From [Actinomadura] parvosata subsp. kistnae (GTDB lineage: Bacteria > Actinomycetota > Actinomycetes > Streptosporangiales > Streptosporangiaceae): a stretch of 64,000 nt of DNA. This document shows positions 42,788-53,094 of the stretch, piece after piece. The stretch spans positions 62,001 to 126,000 of the forward strand of contig NZ_OOHJ01000018.1 of NCBI RefSeq assembly GCF_900323885.1, written 5' to 3'. Positions within the stretch are counted from its first letter, which is position 1. Each line of letters begins with the position of its first letter. The notes under the pieces are model-generated. The model worked only from the letters and a program-made list of their open reading frames with translations, had not been told where the DNA came from and searched no databases. Made by a program: the position numbers and the translations under genes.

Positions 42788-44337
42788 CCATCGCCCCCTT
42801 TCAACTCGGGTTGCTTCGTCCGTCTGAGGGCGGCCGAGAAGCCGTCCAGTCCTGGAACGGTGGCGTCCCGCGAGATGATCGCCCGTTCGAGCGCCAGCGC
42901 GGGCCGCACGATGAGGTCGGTCAGATACTCGTCGCTGACCAGATTGAGTGCCTTCGTGGCGATGGCCACCGCCTCCTGCACGTCTCCGTCGATCAGCCGG
43001 CACTGGGCCTGGTCGAGCCTGATCAGCGTCTGGTCGAGGATGTGGTCCTCGTATTTCTCCAGCGCCTGGTCGAGCACGACCTCCGCCTCGATCGTCTGAC
43101 CGAGCTTGGTGAGCACGTCGCCCTGGTAGAAGTAGAGCTGCTTCTCGGTGTACCCGAAAGCGACGTCCTCCTGATCCTCGGGGCGCAGATGGGTGAAGGC
43201 GTTCCTGGCCCGCGCGAGCGCCCGCTTGGCCTGGTCGACGATCTCCTTCTTGCTCTCGCCGTTCGACATCATGGCCAGCGCCCTGGCCTCGACGACCGGC
43301 GCCATCGCCTGGGCCGGGCACGGCGTCGAGCCCGCCATGTCGCGGCTCTTCTTGGCCAGGGTGAGCGCCTCGCGGGCGTCGCCGAAGTAGAGGGGCACGA
43401 GCGACTCGCGGGCCCCGATCCACGCCCGCAGCGCGCGGTCGCCGGTCTCGTCGGCCGCGGTGCGGCCGGTGCGGAAGAACGACCGGGCCAGCCGCTGGTC
43501 ACCCAGGTTGATCATGATCATGCCGGCCAGCCCGGACAGCTGGGCCGCCATCCTGCACAGGCGCTCCTGGAGGTCGATCGGCTGGCGCTGCGACATCGCC
43601 GTACGCACGGCGCTCAGCTCCAGCAGCACGTCGCACAGCAGCCGCAGCGGCGCCGTGGTCGTGTACTGGCGGCCGAAGCTGACCGTGGACTCCTCCCACT
43701 GGTCGAGCATCGCGGCCGACACGGTGGAGGAGACCAGCGTCTCGTCCATCCGGCGCCGGATGCTCTCGCACGCCCCCAGCACCGGCCCCTCCAGGTCGGT
43801 CAGGTTGGCGTCGGCCTGAAGGGAGTTTAAAAGGGTGCGGCGGAGGATGTTCTCATCCTCTTCGTCCTCCGGGTCCGTCTCCACCGGCCGGAGCACGAGC
43901 TCGCGCTCCTGCGGGCGCTGCGGGCGCTCCTTGACCTCCGCCGCGGCCACCACCCCCGGCATCCGGTGGCCGTGACCGCAGATGCAGGGCGGGTCGTAAC
44001 CCAGCGCCGCCGGCTCGACCCGGTAGACCGTGCACAGGTAGTGCAGGTATTCGGGCCCCGGGCGTTTCAGCCCGCTCTCGTACGCCGACAGGAGCGTCTC
44101 GCCGATGCCGGGCATCGCCTTGTTGTCGCGCTCGAACAGGGCTCGCACCTGCTCGATGACGTCGGCCAGAGCGATGCCGTGAGCCAGCCGATGAGCCTTG
44201 ATGCGGCTCGTGCCGAACCCCGCCGCGCACGCTTCGTGGATCTCATCAGCGATCTGAGCCGACGTGCGCCCGGCGGCCAGACCCTTGGCCCTGATCCGCC
44301 GGGCGATCTCCGTCTCTCTGTGCTGTCTGCCGGACAT
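42784..44337 (-). CDS. XRE-like regulator with helical repeat domain
   Basis: 517 residues from ATG (MSGRQHRETE) after GAGAGGGG; a GTG five codons upstream is possible. N-terminal DNA-binding part about 10-110 ends in an XRE-type segment SAYESGLKRPGPEYLHYLC. A Cys/His cluster CICGHGH follows, then an acidic linker and a TPR-like helical domain (AQLSGLAGMIMINLGDQRL, FYQGDVLTKLGQTIEAE). The layout is that of actinobacterial regulators with a ligand- or protein-sensing TPR domain. Coupled to a GNAT gene and divergent from a small acidic-protein gene, a set often seen together. Confidence 0.88.
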   Translation of the reverse strand: MSGRQHRETEIARRIRAKGLAAGRTSAQIADEIHEACAAGFGTSRIKAHRLAHGIALADVIEQVRALFERDNKAMPGIGETLLSAYESGLKRPGPEYLHYLCTVYRVEPAALGYDPPCICGHGHRMPGVVAAAEVKERPQRPQERELVLRPVETDPEDEEDENILRRTLLNSLQADANLTDLEGPVLGACESIRRRMDETLVSSTVSAAMLDQWEESTVSFGRQYTTTAPLRLLCDVLLELSAVRTAMSQRQPIDLQERLCRMAAQLSGLAGMIMINLGDQRLARSFFRTGRTAADETGDRALRAWIGARESLVPLYFGDAREALTLAKKSRDMAGSTPCPAQAMAPVVEARALAMMSNGESKKEIVDQAKRALARARNAFTHLRPEDQEDVAFGYTEKQLYFYQGDVLTKLGQTIEAEVVLDQALEKYEDHILDQTLIRLDQAQCRLIDGDVQEAVAIATKALNLVSDEYLTDLIVRPALALERAIISRDATVPGLDGFSAALRRTKQPELKGGDG

Positions 44338-44611
44338 CCCGGCCCCTCTCACGCATGTCTCGACCGGTCCGCAACTGGTGACTCAGCGTAGCCCTCAAGT
44401 TGCCCTGCGCCTACCCATGACTATGAAGCAATGCCGACGCGATGGGAACGCCTTCACTCAACCTACGGTTAAGGAACATCCTCCCCGGGACTGTTTCTTA
44501 CCTCCCACGAGTGAGAAGCGACTCCCTGTGAGCGGATCCCCTCGTTGCGCGAACCCTTGACTTGAGCCATGTTTGGCCCACCAGCAACGATTCCTGAGGG
44601 AGGAACGAACG

Positions 44612-44896
44612 GTGGGGGACGACAACTTCGAGCACCTGGAGCGTCTCGTAGCTGAACTGGACGCACGAGGGCTGCTCGCACGAGTGGTCCGGACCCAGAG
44701 CGGACGCACGTTCGTACGGGTCATCAACCCGAGCGCGACGAGCCTGTCCGAGAACGTCACCTGCCGGTCGGCAGCCGTCTCCGACATGCGCGACTGGTGG
44801 TACTGCTGGTCCTGGGGCGAGCGGATGCACACCGCCGACGACCCGGCCGGTGCCGCGACGAAGGTCGCCCGCGTACTCGCCGCCGTGGGGGAGTGA
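44612..44896 (+). CDS. Small hypothetical protein divergent from XRE regulator
   Basis: 94 residues from GTG, eight bases after GAGGGAGG. Starts with an amphipathic helix (DDNFEHLERLVAELDARGLL), then LARVVRTQSGRTFVRVINP and the Trp/Cys-rich WWYCWSWGERM. No membrane segment. Position opposite an XRE regulator is typical of small partner or target genes in actinobacteria; actual role unknown. Followed by a short perfect hairpin. Confidence 0.8.
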   Translation: MGDDNFEHLERLVAELDARGLLARVVRTQSGRTFVRVINPSATSLSENVTCRSAAVSDMRDWWYCWSWGERMHTADDPAGAATKVARVLAAVGE

Positions 44897-45078
44897 CGAC
44901 CCGGTGAACCGGGTGGAGCGCAGCCACCGCGGCTCACCGCAACCCACGGCGGCTCCTGGGAGCCGGCGGAGTGGCCGGTGCGGAGGGTCTCCCGCACGTC
45001 GGAGCCCTGGTCACTCCGCCGGTTCCGGCCCGCTCACCTGCGCCTCACGCGGCTGCACCGCGCCGCGTCCACGATCCG

Positions 45079-45101
45079 CCCGCCCGGGTCAGCCGGGCGG
45101 G
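45079..45101. terminator. Hairpin, possible terminator
   Basis: Perfect 9-bp stem CCCGCCCGG/CCGGGCGGG with loop GTCAG. No T tract. It lies mid-way between the small gene and mscS and would separate their transcripts. Confidence 0.5.
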
Positions 45102-45250
45102 TGTTCGGGGGATCCCTCCCGGAACCGGCATGGGGCACGCTTCCGGGTGCGTGTCCCGTCCCGAGCCGTCCGTCATCGGAGCGCAGGCTCTCTCCCTCCG
45201 CGGCCCAGAGAGCAGGCGACCCCGTCTTCCCCGGCGTGATGTGACGGCGG

Positions 45251-45307
45251 GCGGTTCGGTCAGCGGTATTTTTGGATCGAAACGGTCCAAGTTGCTGACC
45301 GAACCGC
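45251..45307 (+). promoter_or_regulatory. Long nested inverted repeat in the mscS leader
   Basis: Perfect 14-bp stem GCGGTTCGGTCAGC/GCTGACCGAACCGC around a 29-base loop that itself pairs (TTGGATCG against CGGTCCAA, one G-T). It ends five bases before the ribosome-binding site GGAGGGGG and 23 bp before the GTG start. Could be an RNA control element, an attenuator or an extended operator. Confidence 0.65.
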
Positions 45308-45329
45308 TTCCGGAGGGGGATCCACCATA

Positions 45330-46319
45330 GTGTTACTGCTGGTGACGCCGTCGCCACCGCCGACGACTCCATCGGTGCTACCCGATATCGACAAGGTGAC
45401 CTCACAAGTGGCCGTGACCTGTCAGAACGACCCGGTTTGCTCAACGATCGCTGGAATCTTCAACAACGCGGCCTGGGCACCCCTGGCAGCCATGCTGGTC
45501 GTCGTCGTTCTGATCCTCGTGCTCGCGTTCGCCCTGCGGAACGTCGCGCATCGGGTCATCACGCGCGTGGTCAACCGGGCGGCAACGGGTGGCTCGATCA
45601 CCAGCCGGTTCCGCAAGGGCGCGGCGACCGACAGCATCGACGCGCTCCTGCACGAGCGGCGCAAGCAGCGGGCCGAGACCATGGGGTCGGTGCTCAAGCA
45701 CATCGCCTCGATCGTCATCCTCGGCACGGCGGTGCTGACCGTCCTCGACCGGCTGACGATCCCCATCGCACCCCTGCTGACCAGCGTCGGCATCCTGGGC
45801 GTGGCGATCGGCTTCGGCGCGCAGGAGCTGGTGAAGGACTTCATCGCGGGCATGTTCATGCTGCTGGAGGACCAGTACGGCGTCGGCGACGTGATCGACG
45901 CGGGCCCCGCCGTGGGCACGGTCGAGGCGGTCACCCTGCGCGTCACCCGGCTGCGCGACGTCGACGGCCGGGTCTGGTACGTACGCAACGGCACGATCAC
46001 CCGGGTCGGCAACGAGTCGCAGGGCTGGTCGCGCGCGTTCATGGACGTGCCGGTGGCCTACGACGCCGACGTGGTCAGCGTCAAGGTGCTGCTGGAGCAC
46101 GTCGCCGAGGAGATCTGGGCCGACCCCGAGCTGCGCGAGTCGAAGATCGTGGAGCCGCCGCAGGTGTTCGGGGTGGAGCAGCTCTCCGACAGCTCGCTGG
46201 TGTTCCGCATCTCGGCCAAGACGCTGCCGTCGGCGCAGGCGGAGGTGGCGCGTGAGCTCAGGCTCAGGGTCAAGACGGCGCTCGACACCGCGGGCATCCC
46301 CATGGTCGCCACCGCCTAA
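45330..46319 (+). CDS. MscS-family mechanosensitive ion channel
   Basis: 329 residues from GTG, after GGAGGGGG. Outer N-terminus, then helices at about 45-70, 122-142 and 145-175. The pore/beta-domain signature is clear: SVGILGVAIGFGAQELVKDF and LLEDQYGVGDVIDAG, followed by the MscS beta domain (VTRLRDVDGRVWYVRNGTI) and the C-terminal alpha-beta domain. Opens under membrane tension to release solutes in hypo-osmotic shock. Followed closely by glbO. Confidence 0.94.
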   Translation: MLLLVTPSPPPTTPSVLPDIDKVTSQVAVTCQNDPVCSTIAGIFNNAAWAPLAAMLVVVVLILVLAFALRNVAHRVITRVVNRAATGGSITSRFRKGAATDSIDALLHERRKQRAETMGSVLKHIASIVILGTAVLTVLDRLTIPIAPLLTSVGILGVAIGFGAQELVKDFIAGMFMLLEDQYGVGDVIDAGPAVGTVEAVTLRVTRLRDVDGRVWYVRNGTITRVGNESQGWSRAFMDVPVAYDADVVSVKVLLEHVAEEIWADPELRESKIVEPPQVFGVEQLSDSSLVFRISAKTLPSAQAEVARELRLRVKTALDTAGIPMVATA

Positions 46320-46329
46320 GCTAGGAAAC

Positions 46330-46710
46330 GTGACAGAGACCTCCTTTTACGACGCCGTCGGAGGCGAGGAGACCTTCCGGCGCCTCGTGCACCGCTTCTA
46401 CGAGGGGGTCGCCGAAGACCCGATCCTGCTGCCGCTCTATCCGGAGTCCGACCTGTCGGGCGCCGAGGAGCGGCTGCGGGGCTTCCTGATCCAGTACTGG
46501 GGCGGCCCCAACACCTACAGCCAGCAGCGCGGCCATCCCCGGCTGCGCATGCGGCACATGCCGTTCGTGATCGGCGAGGCGGAGCGCGACGCGTGGCTGC
46601 GGCACATGCGTGACGCGGTCGATTCGCTCGACCTGCCCGACGAGCTGGAGACCAGGCTTTGGGACTATCTGGTCTACGCTGCCCACAGCCTGGTGAACTC
46701 GCCCACATAA
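46330..46710 (+). CDS. glbO: Truncated haemoglobin, group II
   Basis: 126 residues from GTG, 10 bp after mscS. The 2-on-2 globin pattern is present: YDAVGGEETFRRLVHRFYE, then LIQYWGGPNTYSQQRGHPRLRMRHMPF with the CD1 Tyr, the proximal His in RMRHMPF and Trp G8 in WLRHM. Binds oxygen and handles reactive oxygen or nitrogen species; actinobacterial GlbO is linked to respiratory metabolism. Probably co-transcribed with mscS and the GH13 gene. Confidence 0.95.
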   Translation: MTETSFYDAVGGEETFRRLVHRFYEGVAEDPILLPLYPESDLSGAEERLRGFLIQYWGGPNTYSQQRGHPRLRMRHMPFVIGEAERDAWLRHMRDAVDSLDLPDELETRLWDYLVYAAHSLVNSPT

Positions 46711-46716
46711 CGGGGC

Positions 46717-48258
<1,542 letters not shown>

Positions 48259-49422
48259 TCAGGAGCTTCGCCGGCGCTCCTGGCTCAGGGGGATGACGGG
48301 CAGCGAGACGGCGGCGCAGGCCAGCCCGGCCGCGAAGCCGGCCCAGTAGCCGGTGGCGAGGATCAGCGCGCCCGCGAGCGGGGTGACGGCCAGGGAGACG
48401 CTGTTCTGGACGGTGTTGTGCGTGCCGAGCACCTTGCCCGCCCAGCCGGGGCCGGCCAGCTCGCCCGCCGCGAGGTAGGCGAGCCCGTTGCCGGCCACGG
48501 TCGTCACCGAGGCGAGCACGAGCATGGCCACGCCGAGGCCGGTGCCGGTGGCCGTACCGGCGACGAGCAGCGCCAGCACCACGATGCTCCAGACGGTGAG
48601 CACGAGCAGGGGCCGCATGCGCAGGCCGGTCCGGTCCGACCAGCGGCCGGCCGCGACGCGGATGACGGCCCCGCCGATGGCGGCGACGCCGAAGAGCCTC
48701 CCGGCCGCGACGTCGTCCCAGCCGTAGGCCCTGACCAGGCAGTCCACGCCGTACGTGCTGACAACGACCTGCGGCACCACGTGCAGGGCGGAGGTGGCGT
48801 GCACCCGCCACAGCGCGGGCTGCCGGTACGGCGAGCCGGCCCGCTCCGAGCCGGACCCCGCGATGCCGTGCGGCGGCTCGGCCATGAAGAGCGCGGCCAG
48901 CACGGCGGCCAGCAGGCTCACGCCGGAGCAGAGCAGGAGCACGCCGGGCAGGCCGTGCGCCCGCGCCATGGGCGGCAGCGCGAAGGCGGCCACGGCCATG
49001 CCGAGGGTGAAGGAGACCTGGCGCAGGCCCATGGCGACGCCGCGCTCGGGCGGCCGGAACCAGCGCAGCACGATGCGCCCGCCGCCGACCATGGCGGCCG
49101 AGCCGGCCGCACCCGCCAGCGCGAGCAGCACGATCACCGCCCAGGTGCGCTCGACGAACGCGGCGGCGGCGAACAGCACGGCGGCCAGGCCGACGCCGGC
49201 GCCCAGGACGAGCCGCTCACCGTAGCGGTCGGCCAGGGCGCCCCAGGCGACGAGGGCGCAGAGGATGCCGAGGGCGGGGGCGTTGGCGATGAGCCCGCCC
49301 ACCGGCAGCAGAACATCGAAATGTCGCAATATTTCGGGCATGACCAGGGGCAGGCCGAACAGCCCCAAGGTGACGCCGGCGTGCGCGTTGACGCCCAGCG
49401 CCAGCATCCACCAGCGTCTCAT
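48259..49422 (-). CDS. MFS transporter
   Basis: 387 residues from the ATG overlapping the thioesterase stop (ATGA). Twelve helices: the A-motif-like loop is GALADRYGERLVLGAG and the mid-protein loop carries GSERAGSPYRQPALWR. Belongs to the broad drug/small-acid group (AmpG/oxalate-formate antiporter-like). Substrate not evident. Its last 12 codons are one unit of the two-copy repeat at the junction with the GH13 gene. Confidence 0.9.
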   Translation of the reverse strand: MRRWWMLALGVNAHAGVTLGLFGLPLVMPEILRHFDVLLPVGGLIANAPALGILCALVAWGALADRYGERLVLGAGVGLAAVLFAAAAFVERTWAVIVLLALAGAAGSAAMVGGGRIVLRWFRPPERGVAMGLRQVSFTLGMAVAAFALPPMARAHGLPGVLLLCSGVSLLAAVLAALFMAEPPHGIAGSGSERAGSPYRQPALWRVHATSALHVVPQVVVSTYGVDCLVRAYGWDDVAAGRLFGVAAIGGAVIRVAAGRWSDRTGLRMRPLLVLTVWSIVVLALLVAGTATGTGLGVAMLVLASVTTVAGNGLAYLAAGELAGPGWAGKVLGTHNTVQNSVSLAVTPLAGALILATGYWAGFAAGLACAAVSLPVIPLSQERRRSS

Positions 49423-49850
49423 CCCGCCGCGTAGCGCTTCAGGTAGGTCCGTTCGTGCTCGGTGAGCCGGCGCGGCGCGGCCCGCTCGACGTCGTAGGCC
49501 GCCATGACGGACTTGGCGGTCACGTACAGCCCCTCGTCGTCGCGGATCTCGTACTGCAGCGTGAACCGCACCGCCCTGATCTCCGTCACCCACGTCTCGA
49601 CGCGCACGGGCTGGGCGCGGAAGCCCAGCGGGCGGCGGTAGTCGATCTCGTGCCTGGTCACGACCAGGCCCTTGAACGGCTCGTCGCCCGCGACGTACGG
49701 ATCGATGCTCAGCATGCCGAAGCGGGCGTCCTCGAGGTAGTCGAGGAAGCGCACGTTGTTCACGTGCCCCTGGGAGTCGATGTCGCCGAATCTCACCGTG
49801 CGCGGGTAGATGTGCCGTTCGGCCGGGGTGCTTTCAACCACGTCCGCCAC
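49419..49850 (-). CDS. Acyl-CoA thioesterase, 4-hydroxybenzoyl-CoA thioesterase type
   Basis: 143 residues from GTG (MADVVESTPAERHIYP). Single hotdog domain; VRFGDIDSQGHVNNVRFLDYLED contains the catalytic Asp and HVNN segment. TRHEIDYRRPLGFRAQPV and VTAKSVMAAYD complete the fold. Hydrolyses acyl-CoA in the cytoplasm. Lies between the two MFS genes; coupled to the downstream one and 14 bp from the stop of the upstream one, so likely part of the same operon. Confidence 0.92.
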   Translation of the reverse strand: MADVVESTPAERHIYPRTVRFGDIDSQGHVNNVRFLDYLEDARFGMLSIDPYVAGDEPFKGLVVTRHEIDYRRPLGFRAQPVRVETWVTEIRAVRFTLQYEIRDDEGLYVTAKSVMAAYDVERAAPRRLTEHERTYLKRYAAG

Positions 49851-49864
49851 CGTACCCGCCCCGG

Positions 49865-51295
49865 TCAGGAGACCTTGCGGCGGGCCAGGCAGGACAGCAC
49901 GGTCAGCACCGAGATGGCGGCCATGGCGGAGAAGGCCCAGCGGTAGCCGGTGACGAGCTGCTCCACCGCGCCGCCGGAGAGCTGGGCGAGCGTACCGGCG
50001 AACACGCTCTGGTGCAGCTCGGCCGGGAGCGGCGCGGTGATGATGGACAGGACGAGGCCGGTGCCGACGACGTTGCCGGTGTTCTGCAGCATGAGGCGCA
50101 TGGCGTTGACGATGCCGAGCCGGTTGGAGGGCAGGCCGTCCAGGATGGCGGTGGTGTTGGACGGCAGGAACGCGCCCGAGCCGAGCCCGATGAGCACGAG
50201 CCCGGCGGCGACGGCGGGGTAGGGCATGTCCGCCGACATCACCGACAGCATGACGACCAGCCCGCACGTGGTGGTCGCCGCGCCGGCCACGGCCAGCGTG
50301 CGCGCGCTCATCAGGCGTTGCAGGAAGCCCGAGCTCACCGAGCCGATCATGGCGGCGACGGCCAGCGGCAGCACCTTGAGCCCCGCCTGGACGGGCTCGT
50401 CGCCGCGCACGGCCTGGAAGTAGAGCGCGACGAGGAAGACCATGCCCATGCGGGCGACGGCGTTGAGGAACGAGGCCAGCGTCCCGAACGCGAAGGCCCG
50501 CTCCCTGAACAGGCTCAGGTCCACCACCGGATGCGCCGCCCGCGACTCCCTGAGCAGGAACAACGGCAGCCCCGCCACGAACGCGGCCAGCCCGCCCAGC
50601 ACCACCGGATGATCCCAGCCGAGCCGGGTGAACTCCGACAGCGCCAGCAGCAGCCCGCCCAGGGTGGTCAGCACCAGGACGTTCCCCGGCCCGTCGAGGC
50701 CGCCCCGCCGCTCGTTCCTGGGCGGCCTGGGCAGCACGAGCAGCCCCAGGAGCAGGCAGGCCACGCCGACCGGCACGTTGAACCAGAACACCCACCGCCA
50801 GCCCAGGCTCTCCGCCAGCACGCCGCCCAGGGTCGGCCCGATCAGCCCGGCGATCGAGAACGAGGCGACGTAGACGCCCATCCCCTCCCCCAGCCGCTCG
50901 CGCGGGAAGGCGTCGCTGATCAGGGCGGCGCTGTTGGTGAGCAGCATCGCGCCGCCCATGGCCTGCAGCACCCGCATGAGGACGATCACCCACGCGTTCG
51001 GCGCCAGGCCCGCGAGCAGGGCCGCCAGCGTGTACGTGGCCAGCCCTAACAGGTACATCCTGCGCCTGCCGAACATGTCGGCCAGCCGGCCGAACACCAC
51101 CATGAGGACGGTCGTGGTCAACTGGTAGCCCAGGAGGATCCAGCTCGCCGCCGTGGCGCCGGCCCCGGTGTGCCGCGCGATCTCGGGCAGCGCGACGTTG
51201 ATGGCGCTGCCGCTGAGACCGGTCAGCACGCTCGCCAGGCTCACGACCGACAGCGTTCGCCAGGCGTCGCGGATGGGGGTGGTCGTCGCCGGCAA
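49865..51295 (-). CDS. DHA2-family MFS drug exporter
   Basis: 476 residues, about 14 helices. Motif A GRLADMFGRRRMYLLG and motif C-like GLIGPTLGGVLAESLGWRWV mark a proton-driven exporter of the EmrB/QacA type. Divergent from the SDR/MaoC genes; the intergenic region has the TTCTAG palindrome found at the other promoters of the CoA cluster, so it is probably regulated with them. May export a toxic intermediate of that pathway (inference). Confidence 0.92.
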   Translation of the reverse strand: MPATTTPIRDAWRTLSVVSLASVLTGLSGSAINVALPEIARHTGAGATAASWILLGYQLTTTVLMVVFGRLADMFGRRRMYLLGLATYTLAALLAGLAPNAWVIVLMRVLQAMGGAMLLTNSAALISDAFPRERLGEGMGVYVASFSIAGLIGPTLGGVLAESLGWRWVFWFNVPVGVACLLLGLLVLPRPPRNERRGGLDGPGNVLVLTTLGGLLLALSEFTRLGWDHPVVLGGLAAFVAGLPLFLLRESRAAHPVVDLSLFRERAFAFGTLASFLNAVARMGMVFLVALYFQAVRGDEPVQAGLKVLPLAVAAMIGSVSSGFLQRLMSARTLAVAGAATTTCGLVVMLSVMSADMPYPAVAAGLVLIGLGSGAFLPSNTTAILDGLPSNRLGIVNAMRLMLQNTGNVVGTGLVLSIITAPLPAELHQSVFAGTLAQLSGGAVEQLVTGYRWAFSAMAAISVLTVLSCLARRKVS

Positions 51296-51307
51296 AGGCC
51301 CTGTCCT

Positions 51308-51328
51308 TTCTAGATTTTAATACTAGAA
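51308..51328. promoter_or_regulatory. TTCTAG-N9-CTAGAA operator between MFS and SDR genes
   Basis: Palindrome TTCTAG...CTAGAA within an AT-rich patch of about 35 bp, between divergent genes starting at 51295 and 51370. Same core as the sites at 54.6, 59.95 and 60.55 kb. Likely target of the TetR protein encoded at 54 kb. Confidence 0.7.
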
Positions 51329-51369
51329 TCCAATTCAAATCGTCAGCCGGTCAAGGATCGAGGTGTCGG

Positions 51370-52269
51370 ATGAGCGGGATCGTCGAAGGCCGCGTGGTGA
51401 TCGTCACGGGTGCGGCCAGGGGCATCGGACGGGGACACGCGCTGGAGTTCGCCAGGCAAGGAGCCAAGGTGGTGGTCAACGACCTGGGCGCGGAGGTCGA
51501 CGGCACCGGCTCCTCCGGAGCGGCCGCCGAAGTGGTGGCGGAGATCGAGGCCATGGGCGGCCAGGCCATCGTCAACGGCGAGGACGTCTCCGACTTCGAC
51601 GGGGCCGAACGCCTCATCAGGGCCGCCATCGACCACTTCGGCCGCCTCGACGTGCTGGTCAACAACGCCGGCATCCTGCGCGACCGGATGCTCGTCAACA
51701 TGACCGCCGACGAGTGGGACGCCGTCATCAGGGTGCACCTGCGCGGCACCTTCGCCCCGCTGCGCCACGCCGCGGCCTACTGGCGCGCCCAGGCCAAGGC
51801 AGGCGAACGGGTGGACGCCCGGATCATCAACACCACCTCGTCCTCCGGCATCTACGGTAACCCCGGGCAGGGCAACTACGGCGCCGCCAAGGCCGGCATC
51901 GCCGGCCTGACGATCATCGCCGCCAAGGAGCTGGAGCGGTACGGCATCACCGTCAACGCCATCGCCCCCGCCGCACTCACCCGCATGACCGAGAACCTCA
52001 TCCCCGCCGGCGCCACCGGCGCCGACCCCGACGACATCGCACCCCTCGTCGTCTGGCTCGCCAGCGCCGAAGCCCGCTCCATCACCGGACGCGTCTTCAA
52101 CGTGCGCGGCGGCAAGATCAGCGTCGCCGAAGGCTGGCACGCCGGCCCCGAAACCGACAAGGGCAGCCGCTGGGACCCCGCCGAGCTCGGCGCCGTCATC
52201 CCCGCCCTCGTCGAGAAGGCCGCACCCAACGCCCTCACCAACGGCCGCATCCCCGGACGGGAGGACTGA
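51370..52269 (+). CDS. SDR, (R)-hydroxyacyl-CoA dehydrogenase type
   Basis: 299 residues. VVIVTGAARGIGRGHALEF is the cofactor loop; Asp after beta-2 (VVNDLGAEVDG) indicates NAD. NNAGILRDRM, TSSSGIYGNPGQGNYGAAKAG (Ser and YxxxK) follow. The VVNDLG and GIYGNPGQ segments are those of the peroxisomal multifunctional enzyme 2 dehydrogenase group, so it probably oxidises a 3-hydroxyacyl-CoA. Followed 6 bp later by a MaoC hydratase, giving the two halves of such an enzyme as separate proteins. Confidence 0.93.
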   Translation: MSGIVEGRVVIVTGAARGIGRGHALEFARQGAKVVVNDLGAEVDGTGSSGAAAEVVAEIEAMGGQAIVNGEDVSDFDGAERLIRAAIDHFGRLDVLVNNAGILRDRMLVNMTADEWDAVIRVHLRGTFAPLRHAAAYWRAQAKAGERVDARIINTTSSSGIYGNPGQGNYGAAKAGIAGLTIIAAKELERYGITVNAIAPAALTRMTENLIPAGATGADPDDIAPLVVWLASAEARSITGRVFNVRGGKISVAEGWHAGPETDKGSRWDPAELGAVIPALVEKAAPNALTNGRIPGRED

Positions 52270-52275
52270 CCCGCC

Positions 52276-53094
52276 ATGGCACTCGACCACTCACTCATCG
52301 GGGTCGACGGGCCCGCCCACGAGCGCACCTGGACCGCCAAGGACACCATGCTGTACGCGCTCGGCGTCGGAGCGGGCACGTCCGAGCTGCAGTTCACCAC
52401 CGAGAAGGACCAGCGCGTCCTGCCCACCTTCGCCGTCCTCGCCGCCCAGGCACCCGGCCGGCGCATCGGCGACTTCGACCCCGCCATGCTCGTCCACGCC
52501 GAACAAGGCTTCGAACTCCACCGCGAACTCCCCGCCGCCGGCGGCGTCCGCACCGCCTCACGGGTGACCGGCATCTACGACAAAGGCTCCGGCGCCCTCG
52601 TCACCTCGGAGTCGCGGGCCGTGGACCTGGACACCGGCGAGCTCGTCATCTCCTCACGCAGCTCGGTGTTCATCCGGGGCGAGGGCGGCTTCGGCGGCGA
52701 CCGCGGACCCCGCGACACCTGGTCACCACCCGACCGCGCCCCCGACCACAAGGTCACCTACTCGACGCTGCCCCAGCAAGCCCTCATCTACCGGCTGTCC
52801 GGCGACTACAACCCCCTGCACAGCGACCCGTCCTTCGCCGCCCGCGCCGGCTTCGACCGACCCATCCTGCACGGGCTGTGCACGTACGGGGTGACGGGCC
52901 GGGCCCTGCTGCACGCCGTGGCCGGGTCGGATCCCGCCCGGTTCAAGGCCATGTCGGGCCGGTTCTCCAGCCCCGTGTTTCCTGGGGAGTCGCTGACCGT
53001 CTCGATCTGGGTGGACGGGGAGGACGTCCTGTTCAGGACCGCCAAGGATGATGGGACGGTGGTAATCGACCGAGGCCGGGCCACCATCACCTAA
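52276..53094 (+). CDS. MaoC-family enoyl-CoA hydratase (double hotdog)
   Basis: 272 residues. Two hotdog domains; the second contains the hydratase 2 motif DYNPLHSDPSFAARAGF followed by DRPILHGLCTYG, with the catalytic Asp and His. Hydrates 2-trans-enoyl-CoA to (R)-3-hydroxyacyl-CoA, matching the preceding SDR. The N-terminal part (ERTWTAKDTMLYALGVGAG) is the usual MFE2-type substrate-binding half. Same operon as the SDR. Confidence 0.94.
   Translation: MALDHSLIGVDGPAHERTWTAKDTMLYALGVGAGTSELQFTTEKDQRVLPTFAVLAAQAPGRRIGDFDPAMLVHAEQGFELHRELPAAGGVRTASRVTGIYDKGSGALVTSESRAVDLDTGELVISSRSSVFIRGEGGFGGDRGPRDTWSPPDRAPDHKVTYSTLPQQALIYRLSGDYNPLHSDPSFAARAGFDRPILHGLCTYGVTGRALLHAVAGSDPARFKAMSGRFSSPVFPGESLTVSIWVDGEDVLFRTAKDDGTVVIDRGRATIT

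Larger units (their letters stand above)
44897..45329. other. Intergenic region upstream of MscS
   Basis: 433 bp without a convincing gene. It has a hairpin just after the small gene (ACCCGG-TGAA-CCGGGT, 44898-44913), a second perfect 9-bp hairpin (CCCGCCCGG/CCGGGCGGG, 45079-45101) and the long inverted repeat at 45251-45307 close to the mscS start. The stretch between them is featureless GC-rich DNA. Confidence 0.6.

Noticed and set aside
49851..51338. N-terminal extension of the thioesterase
   Set aside because: It is the shadow of the DHA2 exporter gene in another frame.
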